From positions 1 through 48,095 of IMG/VR virus record IMGVR_UViG_3300023236_000013: a stretch of 48,095 bases of DNA; one strand, given 5' to 3'. This DNA comes from a virus. The notes below the pieces were generated by a model. It searched no databases. It saw only the letters and a list, made by a program, of their open reading frames with translations, and was not told the DNA's origin. The translations under genes and the position numbers were made by a program. Each line of letters starts with the position of its first letter. The stretch's first letter is position 1. This document shows positions 1-8,808 of this stretch, piece by piece.

Positions 1-2
1 GT

Positions 3-953
3 CCAGTAACAGAAGGTCAAGTGTGGTATAACACGACTTCAAATACTGCTAAGGTTCAAGGTTATCAAGCAGCAGTTTGGTCTACAAGTGGGAATTTTAA
101 TACAACTGCTGATGGTAGATCAGGAGCTGGAACACAAACTGCTGGTTTAGTTTTTTTAGGAAGAGTAGCTCCATATCCCTTAGGTGGTCCTGAGACAACA
201 AATAATGAACAATACGATGGAACATCTTGGACTGAAGTTAATAATTTAAGTACTAGAAGAACAGGTGCATTTGGTGGAGGAACTCAAACAGCTGCAGTTG
301 CAGCAGGAGGATATACTGGCTCCCCTTCTGTATCTATAGATACTACAGAAAATTATGATGGAACTAATTGGACAACAGGTGGTTCACTTAATACAGGAAG
401 AGCATATAGTTATGTTATGGTAGGAACTCAGGGTGCTGGAATGATTAGTGGTGGATACAGACAACAAACTGGATCTGGAATAAATTCAACTGAATTATAT
501 GATGGTTCAGCTTGGACTACAGCTAATGCTTTTTCTACTTCAAATGCATATGCTAGAGCAATGTTTGGAGCAGCTCAAACAGCGGCTATTGCTACTACTG
601 GATATACATATCCAGGTCCAGGAGTTCTTGCTACAACTGAAAGTTGGGATGGAACTTGTTGGACTGGTACTACAATCTATCCTCTTAGTAGTAGTTCTGT
701 TTCAGGCTTTGGAACTCAAACATCAGGTCTTGTAGCAGGTGGAGGAGGGGTAGATGTAAATAATTGGGATGGAACTTCTTGGACAGCAGATACTTCTTTA
801 CCAGCTACAAGAGAAAGGTCAGCTGTAGGTACTTTTGGAACAAGTTCAGCTGGATTTATTACAGGGGGTAATGTTGGAGGAACACCATACAGTAAAAATA
901 CTTTAAACTGGAATGGGGCAGGACCAGTAACAAAAACAATAACAACAAGTTAA
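3..953 (+). CDS. Kelch-like tail fibre/adhesin protein (5' end outside window)
   Basis: The reading frame is open from the left edge, and the residues before the first possible start (PVTEGQVWYNTTSN) match the N-terminal region of the next gene, so the true start lies upstream. The protein is built of repeats of about 50 residues carrying YDGTSWT/WDGTSWT followed by a Gly-rich strand such as GTQTAGLVFLG. This is a kelch/beta-propeller-like pattern common in marine phage tail fibres and adhesins. A role in host-surface recognition is inferred. It is a paralogue of the following gene, 6 nt downstream. Confidence 0.7.
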   Translation, partial: PVTEGQVWYNTTSNTAKVQGYQAAVWSTSGNFNTTADGRSGAGTQTAGLVFLGRVAPYPLGGPETTNNEQYDGTSWTEVNNLSTRRTGAFGGGTQTAAVAAGGYTGSPSVSIDTTENYDGTNWTTGGSLNTGRAYSYVMVGTQGAGMISGGYRQQTGSGINSTELYDGSAWTTANAFSTSNAYARAMFGAAQTAAIATTGYTYPGPGVLATTESWDGTCWTGTTIYPLSSSSVSGFGTQTSGLVAGGGGVDVNNWDGTSWTADTSLPATRERSAVGTFGTSSAGFITGGNVGGTPYSKNTLNWNGAGPVTKTITTS

Positions 954-959
954 AAAATT

Positions 960-1943
960 ATGGCAACTTATAAAAATATAAACGGAACAAATATACCAAT
1001 AAGAGCAAGTGATCCTAGTAATCCTATTCTAGGAGAAATTTGGTATAATACAACTTCAAATTCTTTAAAAGGGTTGGGTTATCAAGCAGCAGTGTGGACT
1101 ACATCTGGTGCTTTGAATACGGCTAGATCACGATCAACTTCTTTTGGAACACAAACAGATGCGGTAATAACATCTGGTGGAGGCCCTGTAAGACCTGCTA
1201 CTGAAGAATACAATGGATCTACTTGGACTACTAGTCCAGGCACAAGAGCAACATCGGTTTGGGAATCAGGTTCATTGGGAGCTAATTCTTCTGCAGGATT
1301 GGCGTTTGGTGGAGAACCTGCTACAGCTAATGCTGAATCATATAATGGTACAACTTGGACAAGTGCTCCAGCCATACCTACAGCAATGAAAGCAGGAAGA
1401 AGTCAAGCTGGAACTTATGCAGCAGGTATGCATAATGGAGGAGGTACTCCAACAGGAACGGGTGGAGACGATGGTAATGGTAATTTTCTTATTTCCAATG
1501 ATTGGACTGGATCAGCTTGGACAGCTAATCCTAATATGCCGACTGCAAGTGGTGGTGGATCTTGTGGCCCAGCGACAGCTGCATTACAAGCAGGGGGAGG
1601 TTATTTACTTTCTCCAGGTTTAGCAACTGCAGAATGGGACGGTACTAGTTGGACTACAGGAATTAATAAAAATTATACAGCAGGTAATAATGTTTCAGGA
1701 ACAGGGCCAACAAGTGCAATTATTGCGAACCCAGGAGGTGCACCAACAAGTACACAAGCAGAAATTACTGATGGGACTACTTTTACAGTAACAACTAGTT
1801 CTAGTAATGCTTATTCATCAAGAGCAGGAGCAGGAACTGCAGCAGTAACTTTTTTAGCAGGAGGAGAACCTCCTGCATATCAAAGTGTAACTGAAAATTT
1901 TACAGGAGCAGGACCAGCAATAGTTACTATTTCTAGTAGCTAA
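960..1943 (+). CDS. Kelch-like tail fibre/adhesin protein, paralogue of the preceding gene
   Basis: A 327-aa protein with an N-terminal motif GEIWYNTTSN followed by GYQAAVWTTSG, near-identical to the start region of the gene before it. The rest is repeated YNGSTWT/WDGTSWT units alternating with GTQT/GTYAAG Gly-rich strands, predicting a beta-propeller or beta-rich fibre. Both paralogues end in a similar tail (GAGPAIVTISSS here, GAGPVTKTITTS before). The ATG is preceded only by an A-rich stretch without a clear Shine-Dalgarno, so translation may be coupled to the upstream gene. Receptor binding is inferred from repeat type and position. Confidence 0.7.
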   Translation: MATYKNINGTNIPIRASDPSNPILGEIWYNTTSNSLKGLGYQAAVWTTSGALNTARSRSTSFGTQTDAVITSGGGPVRPATEEYNGSTWTTSPGTRATSVWESGSLGANSSAGLAFGGEPATANAESYNGTTWTSAPAIPTAMKAGRSQAGTYAAGMHNGGGTPTGTGGDDGNGNFLISNDWTGSAWTANPNMPTASGGGSCGPATAALQAGGGYLLSPGLATAEWDGTSWTTGINKNYTAGNNVSGTGPTSAIIANPGGAPTSTQAEITDGTTFTVTTSSSNAYSSRAGAGTAAVTFLAGGEPPAYQSVTENFTGAGPAIVTISSS

Positions 1944-1950
1944 TTTAAAC

Positions 1951-1978
1951 TTGACTTATAACTTTAAATGGTTATATT
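1951..1978 (+). promoter_or_regulatory. sigma-70-type promoter upstream of gene at 2006
   Basis: TTGACT (1951-1956), 16 nt, TATATT (1973-1978). It lies in the 62-nt gap after the second fibre gene and ahead of the gene starting at 2006, which has a good GAAAGGA ribosome site. It would start a transcript through the ParB-like and oxygenase genes. Confidence 0.6.
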
Positions 1979-2005
1979 AAACTTATTCAATGAAAGGAAT
2001 AAACA

Positions 2006-2695
2006 ATGACTGAAAAAAGAAACATACAAGAACTTGTAGAAAAAGAATCCGATAATTTACACAACATCCTAGATCCAAATGATGTTAAAGATTTTAAAGA
2101 ATTAACAGGAGAGTTAAGAGACACTTGGACTAAGAAACAAATTTTTAGAACTGAAACAGAAATGAGATTTTCAGTTTTAAATGATATGAAATACCCAACT
2201 CCAGCTTCTAAATATTGGCAGTGTGTTAGAGAACAGAATGTTTATTTAGAAAACTTAATGACTCTATCTTTTGAATACAGAAGAAATGAAGTTAAAATAA
2301 AAAGATTAGAAAAAAAATTACTTACAGAAGAAGACGCTTTAAAGAAAGAACTTTATCAAATTGATATAGATGAAAAAAATTTCTCAAAAGCAAGTATGCA
2401 ATTAACTGCAAGAGATAGAATGCGAGAGATTAAATTATGGTCTAAACTTAAAAAAGAAGCTGATGATGGAACTTTTGATAAAGAAGATGTAAATACTCAT
2501 CAATTAGAATCATACCATAAAATAATGATTAATAGAAAAGATACTTTAACTCCTGGATCAAGTCAACCAGAAGTGTTTAATGTATTGGGTCAATTACAAA
2601 CTATTGAAAGAGTTAAAAAAGAAAGAGGACAAATTGAACATACCAAAAGAGAAGCTTTATCTCAGGAATCGAAACTTGGAGCAAAACCCGAGTAA
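2006..2695 (+). CDS. Conserved phage protein of unknown function, coiled coil
   Basis: A 229-aa, highly charged protein. Residues about 85-135 are rich in Glu/Lys with heptad-like Leu/Ile (RNEVKIKRLEKKLLTEEDAL) and should form a coiled coil. A conserved-looking segment PTPASKYWQCVREQ precedes it. The start is supported by GAAAGGA upstream and by its own promoter. Its stop overlaps the likely start of the ParB-like gene. I do not recognise a named family. Its place between fibre genes and oxygenases suggests a virion or virion-assembly accessory, but this is a guess. Confidence 0.6.
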   Translation: MTEKRNIQELVEKESDNLHNILDPNDVKDFKELTGELRDTWTKKQIFRTETEMRFSVLNDMKYPTPASKYWQCVREQNVYLENLMTLSFEYRRNEVKIKRLEKKLLTEEDALKKELYQIDIDEKNFSKASMQLTARDRMREIKLWSKLKKEADDGTFDKEDVNTHQLESYHKIMINRKDTLTPGSSQPEVFNVLGQLQTIERVKKERGQIEHTKREALSQESKLGAKPE

Positions 2696-2942
2696 TCAAA
2701 AACAATCTCCACTTTATAAAAAAGTAAGAGACCATATTAAAAAAACAGGATATATTATCAATCCATTATTAGTAGTGGAAGATGGAGATAGATATAAAGT
2801 TCTCTATGGAAACAATAGATATTTATCAGGACTAGAATTAGGTTTTACAGAATTTCCAATTCAAGTGTTGAAAAATGATGAAGTTTCTACTATAAGAGAA
2901 GCAGCAAAAAATTATAAAGAAATAAATCTAGATGAAATTTGA
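2676..2942 (+). CDS. ParB N-terminal-like domain protein
   Basis: The segment from PLYKKVRDHIKKTGYIINPL through YKVLYGNNRYLSGLELG to FPIQVLK has the layout of the ParB/sulfiredoxin-like N-terminal domain: a partner strand, then a G-N-x-R-Y box, then a helix. I place the start at a TTG (2676) that has AGGAA seven nt upstream and gives 88 aa with a 20-nt overlap. An ATG at 2580 in the same frame would overlap the upstream gene by 116 nt and add a segment unlike the fold. There is no helix-turn-helix partner domain, so a chromosome-partition role is unlikely. The domain also occurs in nucleases and phage modification proteins. Confidence 0.55.
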   Translation: MEQNPSNQKQSPLYKKVRDHIKKTGYIINPLLVVEDGDRYKVLYGNNRYLSGLELGFTEFPIQVLKNDEVSTIREAAKNYKEINLDEI

Positions 2943-3579
2943 TATATGTCCCTTAGGACAAACAGTTTTAAAGTATGAAGTACCCCTTGATGTATTTAAT
3001 ATTATTAATCATGTGTATGAAACAAAATATCCAACACTACCTCCAGCTAATAAGCAATTAGTAGGTAAGATTGAAAAAGAACATTCTTTATTTTATCAAG
3101 GTACAGACACTTCAAAGATGCATCATCACAATATGTTACCCAATAATGTATTGCAATGGATTGATGGCGTTATGAGTCATTATCTAGATTTGAATAAAAT
3201 CAAAGACTATAAAAAATCTTTAAATTCTGTTTGGATTAATCAAATGTTTCAACATGAATATAATCCAGTGCACGTGCACCAGGGTTCTTTGTATACAGGT
3301 CTATCAAGTGTTATGATTTTAAAATTACCAGAATCTTTTGGAGTAGAATACTCTTCACCCCAGGATCCTATGAATGGGAAATTACAAATAATGGGTTCAG
3401 TATCGGGTCAGTTTGCTACGTGTGATTATTCTCCTAATATTAAAGAAAGAGATTTTTATATCTTTCCATATGATGTTAGACATTGTGTCTATCCTTTTAA
3501 TGGATCAGGGTATAGAAGAACGTTGTCTGCAAATATGGATGTAGATTATAACCCAATAATGAACAGAGGAAGAGATTAA
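2932..3579 (+). CDS. 2OG-Fe(II) oxygenase-like protein 1
   Basis: A 215-aa protein with a double-stranded beta-helix signature: YNPVHVHQGS around residue 110 gives an H-x-H pair, and RHCVYPF near residue 183 supplies the distal His, followed by GSGYRRTLSANMDV where the 2OG-binding Arg is expected. The H-x-H with following SLYTG resembles the phage/cyanophage 2OG-FeII_Oxy_5 type. It overlaps the ParB-like gene by 11 nt and shares one base with the next oxygenase, so these genes are translated together. The substrate is unknown; protein or nucleotide hydroxylation are both possible. Confidence 0.65.
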   Translation: MKFDICPLGQTVLKYEVPLDVFNIINHVYETKYPTLPPANKQLVGKIEKEHSLFYQGTDTSKMHHHNMLPNNVLQWIDGVMSHYLDLNKIKDYKKSLNSVWINQMFQHEYNPVHVHQGSLYTGLSSVMILKLPESFGVEYSSPQDPMNGKLQIMGSVSGQFATCDYSPNIKERDFYIFPYDVRHCVYPFNGSGYRRTLSANMDVDYNPIMNRGRD

Positions 3580-4172
3580 TGTACGAAAATAAAATAATAA
3601 CAGAACCTAAATGGAAGAGTTGGATTATTCAAACGACAACCCCTTTGTTTACACCCGATCAATGCAATCAAATTATTGCATCGGGTAGAGCACAGAAACC
3701 ACAGACCGCTCAGGTAGGTATGAATAAACCAGGAGGTGGAACTGATACTAAAAAAAGAGTGACTACTATTAGTTGGATTCCATTTAAAGAAATGGGGCAT
3801 ATGTATCAGGATCTAAATACATTTATACAAAAAGCAAATGAAAATCATTTTGGTTTTGGTGATATAAGAGTTACAGAAAATGCACAATTTACAGAGTACC
3901 CTGAAGGAGGGTTCTACGATTGGCATATGGATTGTGATGTGAACATGGAACATGAGCCACCCGTTAGAAAAATATCGATGACACTATTATTAAATGATCC
4001 TAAAGAATTTGAAGGGGGTCATTTAGAATTAATGGCTCCAGGAAAGTTTGCAAATCTTAAACAAGGTCATGCAATTTGTTTTGCATCATTTTTAAATCAT
4101 AGAGTTAATCCAGTTACCAGAGGCATGAGACAATCTCTTGTTGTATGGTTTGGTGGAAAGCCTTTTAGATGA
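3579..4172 (+). CDS. 2OG-Fe(II) oxygenase, prolyl-4-hydroxylase-like
   Basis: A 197-aa protein carrying the classical metal triad: WHMDCD near residue 115 (H-x-D) and NHRVNPV near residue 173 (distal His), followed by RGMRQSLVVWF where the 2OG-binding Arg sits. EFEGGHLEL and GHAICFASF are the usual P4Hc-family connecting strands. The domain fills nearly the whole protein. It is second of four oxygenases in a row, starting one base inside the previous stop. Hydroxylation is the expected chemistry; the target cannot be told from sequence. Confidence 0.85.
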   Translation: MYENKIITEPKWKSWIIQTTTPLFTPDQCNQIIASGRAQKPQTAQVGMNKPGGGTDTKKRVTTISWIPFKEMGHMYQDLNTFIQKANENHFGFGDIRVTENAQFTEYPEGGFYDWHMDCDVNMEHEPPVRKISMTLLLNDPKEFEGGHLELMAPGKFANLKQGHAICFASFLNHRVNPVTRGMRQSLVVWFGGKPFR

Positions 4173-4747
4173 TTAGAGAAGAATTTTTCCCCACAAGTGT
4201 TTTTGGTAAAGATATACAATTAGATAATGATAAACTAGCACAAGACATTATCAGCTGGTCTAATCAAGATCAGGGAGTACAGAAAACAAATTACAAAGGA
4301 TGGCATTCTACAACCGACATGGCATCAAAGCCGGAGTATCAATCCTTAGTCAACGAACTAATGATTATGTGTAAAGATATGTTTAAAGAAGAATGGTTAG
4401 ATAGAGAACCCGTCCTTGGTAATATGTGGGCTAACATAAATCCTAAAGATGGATTAAACCAACCACACATACATCCAAACTCATTGTTTTCTGGAGTGTA
4501 TTATGTTAAGTCTAATCCTCAAGCAGGAAGATTAAAAATATATGATCCAAGACCTGGAGCACAAATAGTAATGCCTAATAGACGAGAAGGTAAACCCCCT
4601 AAACATTTATGGAGGGATGCAAATCTTGATCCTATTCCTGGAAGAATTATAATGTTTCCCGCCTGGTTATGGCATAGTGTTGAACCTAATCAATCTAATG
4701 ATTTAAGAATATCAGTAAGTTTTAATTTTATACAACATGGCTTTTAA
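4169..4747 (+). CDS. 2OG-Fe(II) oxygenase (2OG-FeII_Oxy_5 type)
   Basis: A 192-aa protein with a convincing family signature: NQPHIHPNSLFSGVYYVK around residues 96-113 (H-x-H variant of the metal motif), then RLKIYDPR, then PGRIIMFPAWLWHSVEP near residue 168 (distal His), and RISVSFNF at the C-terminus with the cosubstrate Arg. This matches the conserved phage/bacterial family with a tail such as PG-x-hhhFP-x-x-L-x-H. It overlaps the preceding gene by 4 nt and the next by 11 nt. Confidence 0.85.
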   Translation: MIREEFFPTSVFGKDIQLDNDKLAQDIISWSNQDQGVQKTNYKGWHSTTDMASKPEYQSLVNELMIMCKDMFKEEWLDREPVLGNMWANINPKDGLNQPHIHPNSLFSGVYYVKSNPQAGRLKIYDPRPGAQIVMPNRREGKPPKHLWRDANLDPIPGRIIMFPAWLWHSVEPNQSNDLRISVSFNFIQHGF

Positions 4748-5384
4748 TAAATATCAAGTAATCAAAGGTGCGGTTAGTTATGAGTTAGCTAATTTTATAT
4801 TCAACTACTTCTTACTTAAACGAGATGCGGTTAAGTACATGTATGATAATAATATTACGTATGACACTGGAATGCTTGGAACATGGACCGATGCACAAAT
4901 ACCCAACACCTATTCTCATTATGCTGATCCAGTAATGGAGACTTTGTTAGTTAAAGTACTACCAGTCATGGCCCAGGAAACGGGGCTACAATTAGTCCCC
5001 ACTTATTCCTATGCAAGAATTTATAAGAATGGAGACACACTTCATAGACACAAAGATAGACCCAGCTGTGAGATATCGACAACGATAAACTTGGGTGGTG
5101 AACCGTGGCCCATATTTATAGATGGGACAGGTGCGGATAATGTTATGAATGAAAGACAAAATTTAGTCAAATCTGGTGCTCCAGAAGGCACGAAAGTCCT
5201 GCTTGAAGTTGGTGATATGCTAGTATATAGTGGATGTGAATTAGAGCATTGGAGAGAACCTTTTGAAGGAACTACTTGCGGACAAGTATTTCTTCATTAT
5301 AACCATGTGAATGGTCCTTTTGCAGAAAAGAATAGGTTTGACAAAAGGCCAATGTTAGGTGTTCCACCAATACGGAATACATAA
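4737..5384 (+). CDS. 2OG-Fe(II) oxygenase-like protein 4
   Basis: A 215-aa protein. TLHRHKDRPSCEISTTINL around residues 101-119 holds the H-x-x-D-like metal box, GDMLVYSGCELEHWREPF near residues 160-177 the distal His and Arg, and QVFLHYNHVNGPF ends the fold. The segment EPWPIFIDG is typical of marine phage members. It is the last of four different oxygenases encoded head-to-tail, overlapping the previous gene by 11 nt. A hydroxylase role is known for the family; its target here is unknown. Confidence 0.75.
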   Translation: MAFNKYQVIKGAVSYELANFIFNYFLLKRDAVKYMYDNNITYDTGMLGTWTDAQIPNTYSHYADPVMETLLVKVLPVMAQETGLQLVPTYSYARIYKNGDTLHRHKDRPSCEISTTINLGGEPWPIFIDGTGADNVMNERQNLVKSGAPEGTKVLLEVGDMLVYSGCELEHWREPFEGTTCGQVFLHYNHVNGPFAEKNRFDKRPMLGVPPIRNT

Positions 5385-5394
5385 ATGGAGTTAT

Positions 5395-7614
5395 ATGTTA
5401 CAAAAATTAGGGTTTTTACCGGGATTCAATAAACAAGTTACATCTACAGGAGCCGAGTCTCAATGGACTGGCGGTGAGAATGTGCGTTTTAGATATGGTA
5501 CACCTGAAAAAATTGGTGGTTGGAAGCAATTAGGTGATAGTAAACTAACGGGAGTTACTAGAGGCTTACATCATTTTGTTAGTAAAGCATCTATTAAGTA
5601 CGCAGCTATCGGAACTAATAGAATTTTATATATTTATTCAGGGGGAGTGTACTACGATATACATCCCATTAAAACAGACTTTGGAGTTTTGTCAGGAGCC
5701 TTTACTTGTAATTTTACAAGTGGTAGTGCTGCAGTAACTATTACTTTCCCAGGAGGATCTTATACTACAGCAGGAATGTCACAAGGTGATATTTTATTGA
5801 TGACTGATTTTACTGGTGGAGCAGGAACAGGATTCTCAGCAACAGATTTTGATGATAAAAAATTTATGATTGCTTCAGTTGATAGTACAACTCAAGTTAC
5901 AATCACAATGCCAAGTAATTCTACAGCGAGTACAACAGGAACATTTAAAGTCCAGTGGTATTACCCAGTGGGACCAGCAGAACAATTAGGAGATTTTGGT
6001 TGGGGTATATCTTTATTTGGTGGAAATATTTTAGGAGCATTAACAACTACATTAAATGGTAGTTTAAGTGATAACGCTTTTGGAACAGGAGGAAGTGGAA
6101 CAACTATTACATTAGCGAGTGTTATCGGCCTTCCAAGTACAGGTACAAATTATATTCAAGTGGGTACTGAAGAAATATCTTACACAGGAGTTACAGCAAG
6201 TACTATAACTGGAATTACTAGAGCGGTAAGAGGATCAACAAGAGCAGCACATAGCACCGGCGCTACAGTTACTAATACTTCATCTTACACAGGTTGGGGA
6301 TCACCGGCCGCTAACACCGATTCTGTATCAGACCCCGGTCAATGGTCCTTGGACAATTTAGGCCAAACTTTAATTGCTTTAATTGTTAATGGGGAATGTT
6401 TCGAATGGGATTCAAACGCAGTTAATGCAACAGATAATAGAGCAACAATTATTGCAGGTGCACCAACAGCGTCACGTGATATGTTAGTATCAACACCGGA
6501 TAGACACTTAGTATTTTTTGGAACAGAAACTACGATTGGGGATCCTACAACCCAAGATGGTATGTTTATAAGATTCTCTTCTCAAGAAAATATTAATGAC
6601 TACACCCCAACAGCAATCAATAGTGCTGGTACACAGAGATTGGCCGCCGGATCACGGATCGTGGGTGCTAAACTTGGTAGAAATGCAATCTATGTTTGGT
6701 CGGACACGTCTTTATTTACAATGAGATTTGTTGGAACTCCATTCACATTTGCTTACGAACAAGTTGGAACTAACTGTGGGTTAATGGGTAAAAATGCAGC
6801 GGTTGAAGTAGATGGTACGGCTTACTGGATGTCTGATAATGGTTTCTTTAGATACACCGGTCGATTAGAATCGATGGATTGCCTAGTAGAAGATTACGTT
6901 TATGATGATTTAAATACAACTTCTAATGAATTAGTTTATTGTGGAATCAATAACTTGTTTGGTGAGATTACTTGGTTCTATCCAACGTCTACATCAAATA
7001 AAAATAATAGATCTGTTACTTATAGTTATTTAGATTCAACAAGAGAAAGACCTATTTGGTTTACTAATGCTAGTACTCTTTATCAAAGAAGTACCTGGGC
7101 AGATTCTGCAGTTTTTGGTTTACCTCATGCAAGTAAATATAATGCTAGTGATGATGCGTCTTTCGATGTTGTAGGAAATACAGATGGAATTACAATTTAT
7201 TTTGAACATGAGACTGGAGTTAATCAACAGGAAGCCGGAGTAGTAGCAGCTGCGATTCCAGCAAGTATTACTTCAGGTGATTATGATATTACACAAAAAG
7301 TTGTTCAGGGATCAGCAACTAATATGGCTGACCTTAGAGGTGACGGTGAAAGTATAATGAGAGTGAGTAGAATTATTCCTGACTTTGTTTCTCAAACAGG
7401 AAATGCTATTATTCAATTAGATCTTAGAAATTATCCAAATGATGCAGCAGCGAGTTCACCTTTAGGTCCTTTCACTGTAACAAGCAGTACTAAAAAAGTT
7501 GACACTCGAGCAAGAGCAAGAGCAGTTGCACTTACTATTTCTAATACAGCAGTAGATAGCAGTTGGAAATTAGGAACTTTTAGATTAGATATACAATCAG
7601 GAGGAAGAAGATAA
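5395..7614 (+). CDS. Virion structural protein, tail hub/gp10-like stabilisation type (putative)
   Basis: A 739-aa protein from the ATG at 5395, preferred over one 36 nt upstream because TGGAG precedes it and because the family-like start MLQKLGFLPGFNKQ follows. The sequence is beta- and Gly/Thr-rich throughout, with blocks such as RHLVFFGT, FIRFSSQENINDYTP, AIYVWSDTSLFTMRFVG and GTAYWMSDNGFFRYTG. This pattern resembles the beta-propeller of podovirus tail accessory/packaged-DNA stabilisation proteins (P22 gp10 type). Function is inferred from this pattern and from neighbours. Confidence 0.6.
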   Translation: MLQKLGFLPGFNKQVTSTGAESQWTGGENVRFRYGTPEKIGGWKQLGDSKLTGVTRGLHHFVSKASIKYAAIGTNRILYIYSGGVYYDIHPIKTDFGVLSGAFTCNFTSGSAAVTITFPGGSYTTAGMSQGDILLMTDFTGGAGTGFSATDFDDKKFMIASVDSTTQVTITMPSNSTASTTGTFKVQWYYPVGPAEQLGDFGWGISLFGGNILGALTTTLNGSLSDNAFGTGGSGTTITLASVIGLPSTGTNYIQVGTEEISYTGVTASTITGITRAVRGSTRAAHSTGATVTNTSSYTGWGSPAANTDSVSDPGQWSLDNLGQTLIALIVNGECFEWDSNAVNATDNRATIIAGAPTASRDMLVSTPDRHLVFFGTETTIGDPTTQDGMFIRFSSQENINDYTPTAINSAGTQRLAAGSRIVGAKLGRNAIYVWSDTSLFTMRFVGTPFTFAYEQVGTNCGLMGKNAAVEVDGTAYWMSDNGFFRYTGRLESMDCLVEDYVYDDLNTTSNELVYCGINNLFGEITWFYPTSTSNKNNRSVTYSYLDSTRERPIWFTNASTLYQRSTWADSAVFGLPHASKYNASDDASFDVVGNTDGITIYFEHETGVNQQEAGVVAAAIPASITSGDYDITQKVVQGSATNMADLRGDGESIMRVSRIIPDFVSQTGNAIIQLDLRNYPNDAAASSPLGPFTVTSSTKKVDTRARARAVALTISNTAVDSSWKLGTFRLDIQSGGRR

Positions 7615-8309
7615 TGTCGATTTTAAAATTATTAAGAGATAGACAGATGTATAAACATGGGAAAAGAGTTGGATTCCGTGGCGGCGGAATGGATATGGGT
7701 AATGCATCTAACCAAGCACAAAGTGCCAATATGGGAGGAGGCAGTAGTAATAATAACACAGGCGGAGGTAATGATAATAAAGTAGATCCAGGTTTTCAAA
7801 ATGCATTAAGAACACAATCAATAAGAAATGATATAATTGAAAATCAAAATAATACGGACTATGGTCAATTTTTTGGTAGTGGAGTTCCTACTTTTTCACC
7901 TCCTACTTTTGGTCAACAAGTGGGTAATGTATTTGGAGGGATAGGAAATTATATTAAAGGTGGCGGGTTAATTGGTATGGGTATTAGAGGACTTGACAGT
8001 TTGTTTGATAAAGTAACTGGACCTAAAGCTACTGAATATGGTAATTTAGATGTACCAGGATATAATATGTTAAACATTGCAGGACCAAAAAGTTATGACT
8101 TTGGACCGGAAGGTCAGGGTGGTGGTGATAACCAAGGGATAATGGCTGCATACAATCCTTACACTTTACCTGTAGAAGAAGAAGTTCCGGTATCACAAGA
8201 AGAAGAAGATTTTACACAAAGATTTAGAGTAGCTAATAAATTTAGACAAGATAAGCAAGGTCAGTTAGACCCAGCAATTTTAGAAATGATAAGTAAATTA
8301 TATACATAA
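7614..8309 (+). CDS. Gly/Asn-rich virion-type protein, unknown function
   Basis: A 231-aa protein starting within the previous stop (TAATG). The N-terminus is basic (YKHGKRVGFRGGG), a variant of the GG-R-x-GY motif shared by several virion proteins in this window. Then comes a low-complexity Gly/Asn/Ser stretch and a hydrophobic Gly-rich helix region (GGIGNYIKGGGLIGMGIRGL). The C-terminal third is acidic. The composition suggests a flexible internal or tail-associated protein. No recognised domain. Confidence 0.6.
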   Translation: MSILKLLRDRQMYKHGKRVGFRGGGMDMGNASNQAQSANMGGGSSNNNTGGGNDNKVDPGFQNALRTQSIRNDIIENQNNTDYGQFFGSGVPTFSPPTFGQQVGNVFGGIGNYIKGGGLIGMGIRGLDSLFDKVTGPKATEYGNLDVPGYNMLNIAGPKSYDFGPEGQGGGDNQGIMAAYNPYTLPVEEEVPVSQEEEDFTQRFRVANKFRQDKQGQLDPAILEMISKLYT

Positions 8310-8473
8310 TGGCAAAAATTGTACAAACATTAACAAGAGCTAGTGAAGAATACCAAGCAGATACAGCGCAGTCTTTGGTTAGAGATTTAGATGCCGTTCT
8401 GGAAAAATTAAACACAACGTTTCAAGAAGAATTAAAACAGGAGATAGAAGCTAAGAACTTCTTTTTAAATTAA
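8309..8473 (+). CDS. Small conserved phage protein, 54 aa
   Basis: Starts MAKIVQTLTRASEEYQ on an ATG that overlaps the upstream stop, and its own stop overlaps the next ATG in the same TAATG manner, so it is embedded in a continuous translational chain. The sequence is helical and acidic with Leu/Ile spacing (DLDAVLEKLNTTFQEEL), probably a short coiled coil. The perfect fit between its neighbours supports a real gene. Function unknown; possibly a virion accessory. Confidence 0.65.
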   Translation: MAKIVQTLTRASEEYQADTAQSLVRDLDAVLEKLNTTFQEELKQEIEAKNFFLN

Positions 8474-8808
8474 TGGCAGTAGTCAATCAATATAAATTTT
8501 ATGGAGTAGATAATAGTACGAGTGGGTTAGCATTAACTATGTTTGGTGCCGGTAATCCTTTAGTAAGTGAAACCTATGTTATTAAATCTATTAAAGTTAC
8601 ATCAGCGGCTACACCAGCAGTTACTGTTATGAACAATGCTATCACAACTATTAAAGTTGTAGCACTTACGGCTAATACAACAATGGAATTATTAACTCAA
8701 CCACTAATAGTAGAAGGTGGAAACACTTTAACAGTTCAGTCAAGTACTAGTGATTCATTTGATGTAGCCATCAGTTACTTAAACATTAAAAAGGAAATAA
8801 CTACATAA
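8473..8808 (+). CDS. Small beta-rich virion-type protein
   Basis: A 111-aa protein made of alternating Val/Ile/Thr strands (SETYVIKSIKVTSAATPAVT, MELLTQPLIVEGGNTLTVQ) without Cys and with few charged residues, a typical Ig-like or jelly-roll decoration/tail protein composition. Start and stop both overlap neighbours by one base. A structural role is inferred from composition and from its position between tail genes. Confidence 0.6.
   Translation: MAVVNQYKFYGVDNSTSGLALTMFGAGNPLVSETYVIKSIKVTSAATPAVTVMNNAITTIKVVALTANTTMELLTQPLIVEGGNTLTVQSSTSDSFDVAISYLNIKKEITT

Noticed and set aside
1-1943. Diversity-generating retroelement for the fibre genes
   Set aside because: No reverse transcriptase or template repeat is visible in the window; the repeated DGTSWT units explain the sequence similarity.
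2580-2675. Upstream ATG extension of the ParB-like gene
   Set aside because: It would overlap the preceding gene by 116 nt and adds a Lys-rich segment that is just the other frame of that gene's coiled coil.
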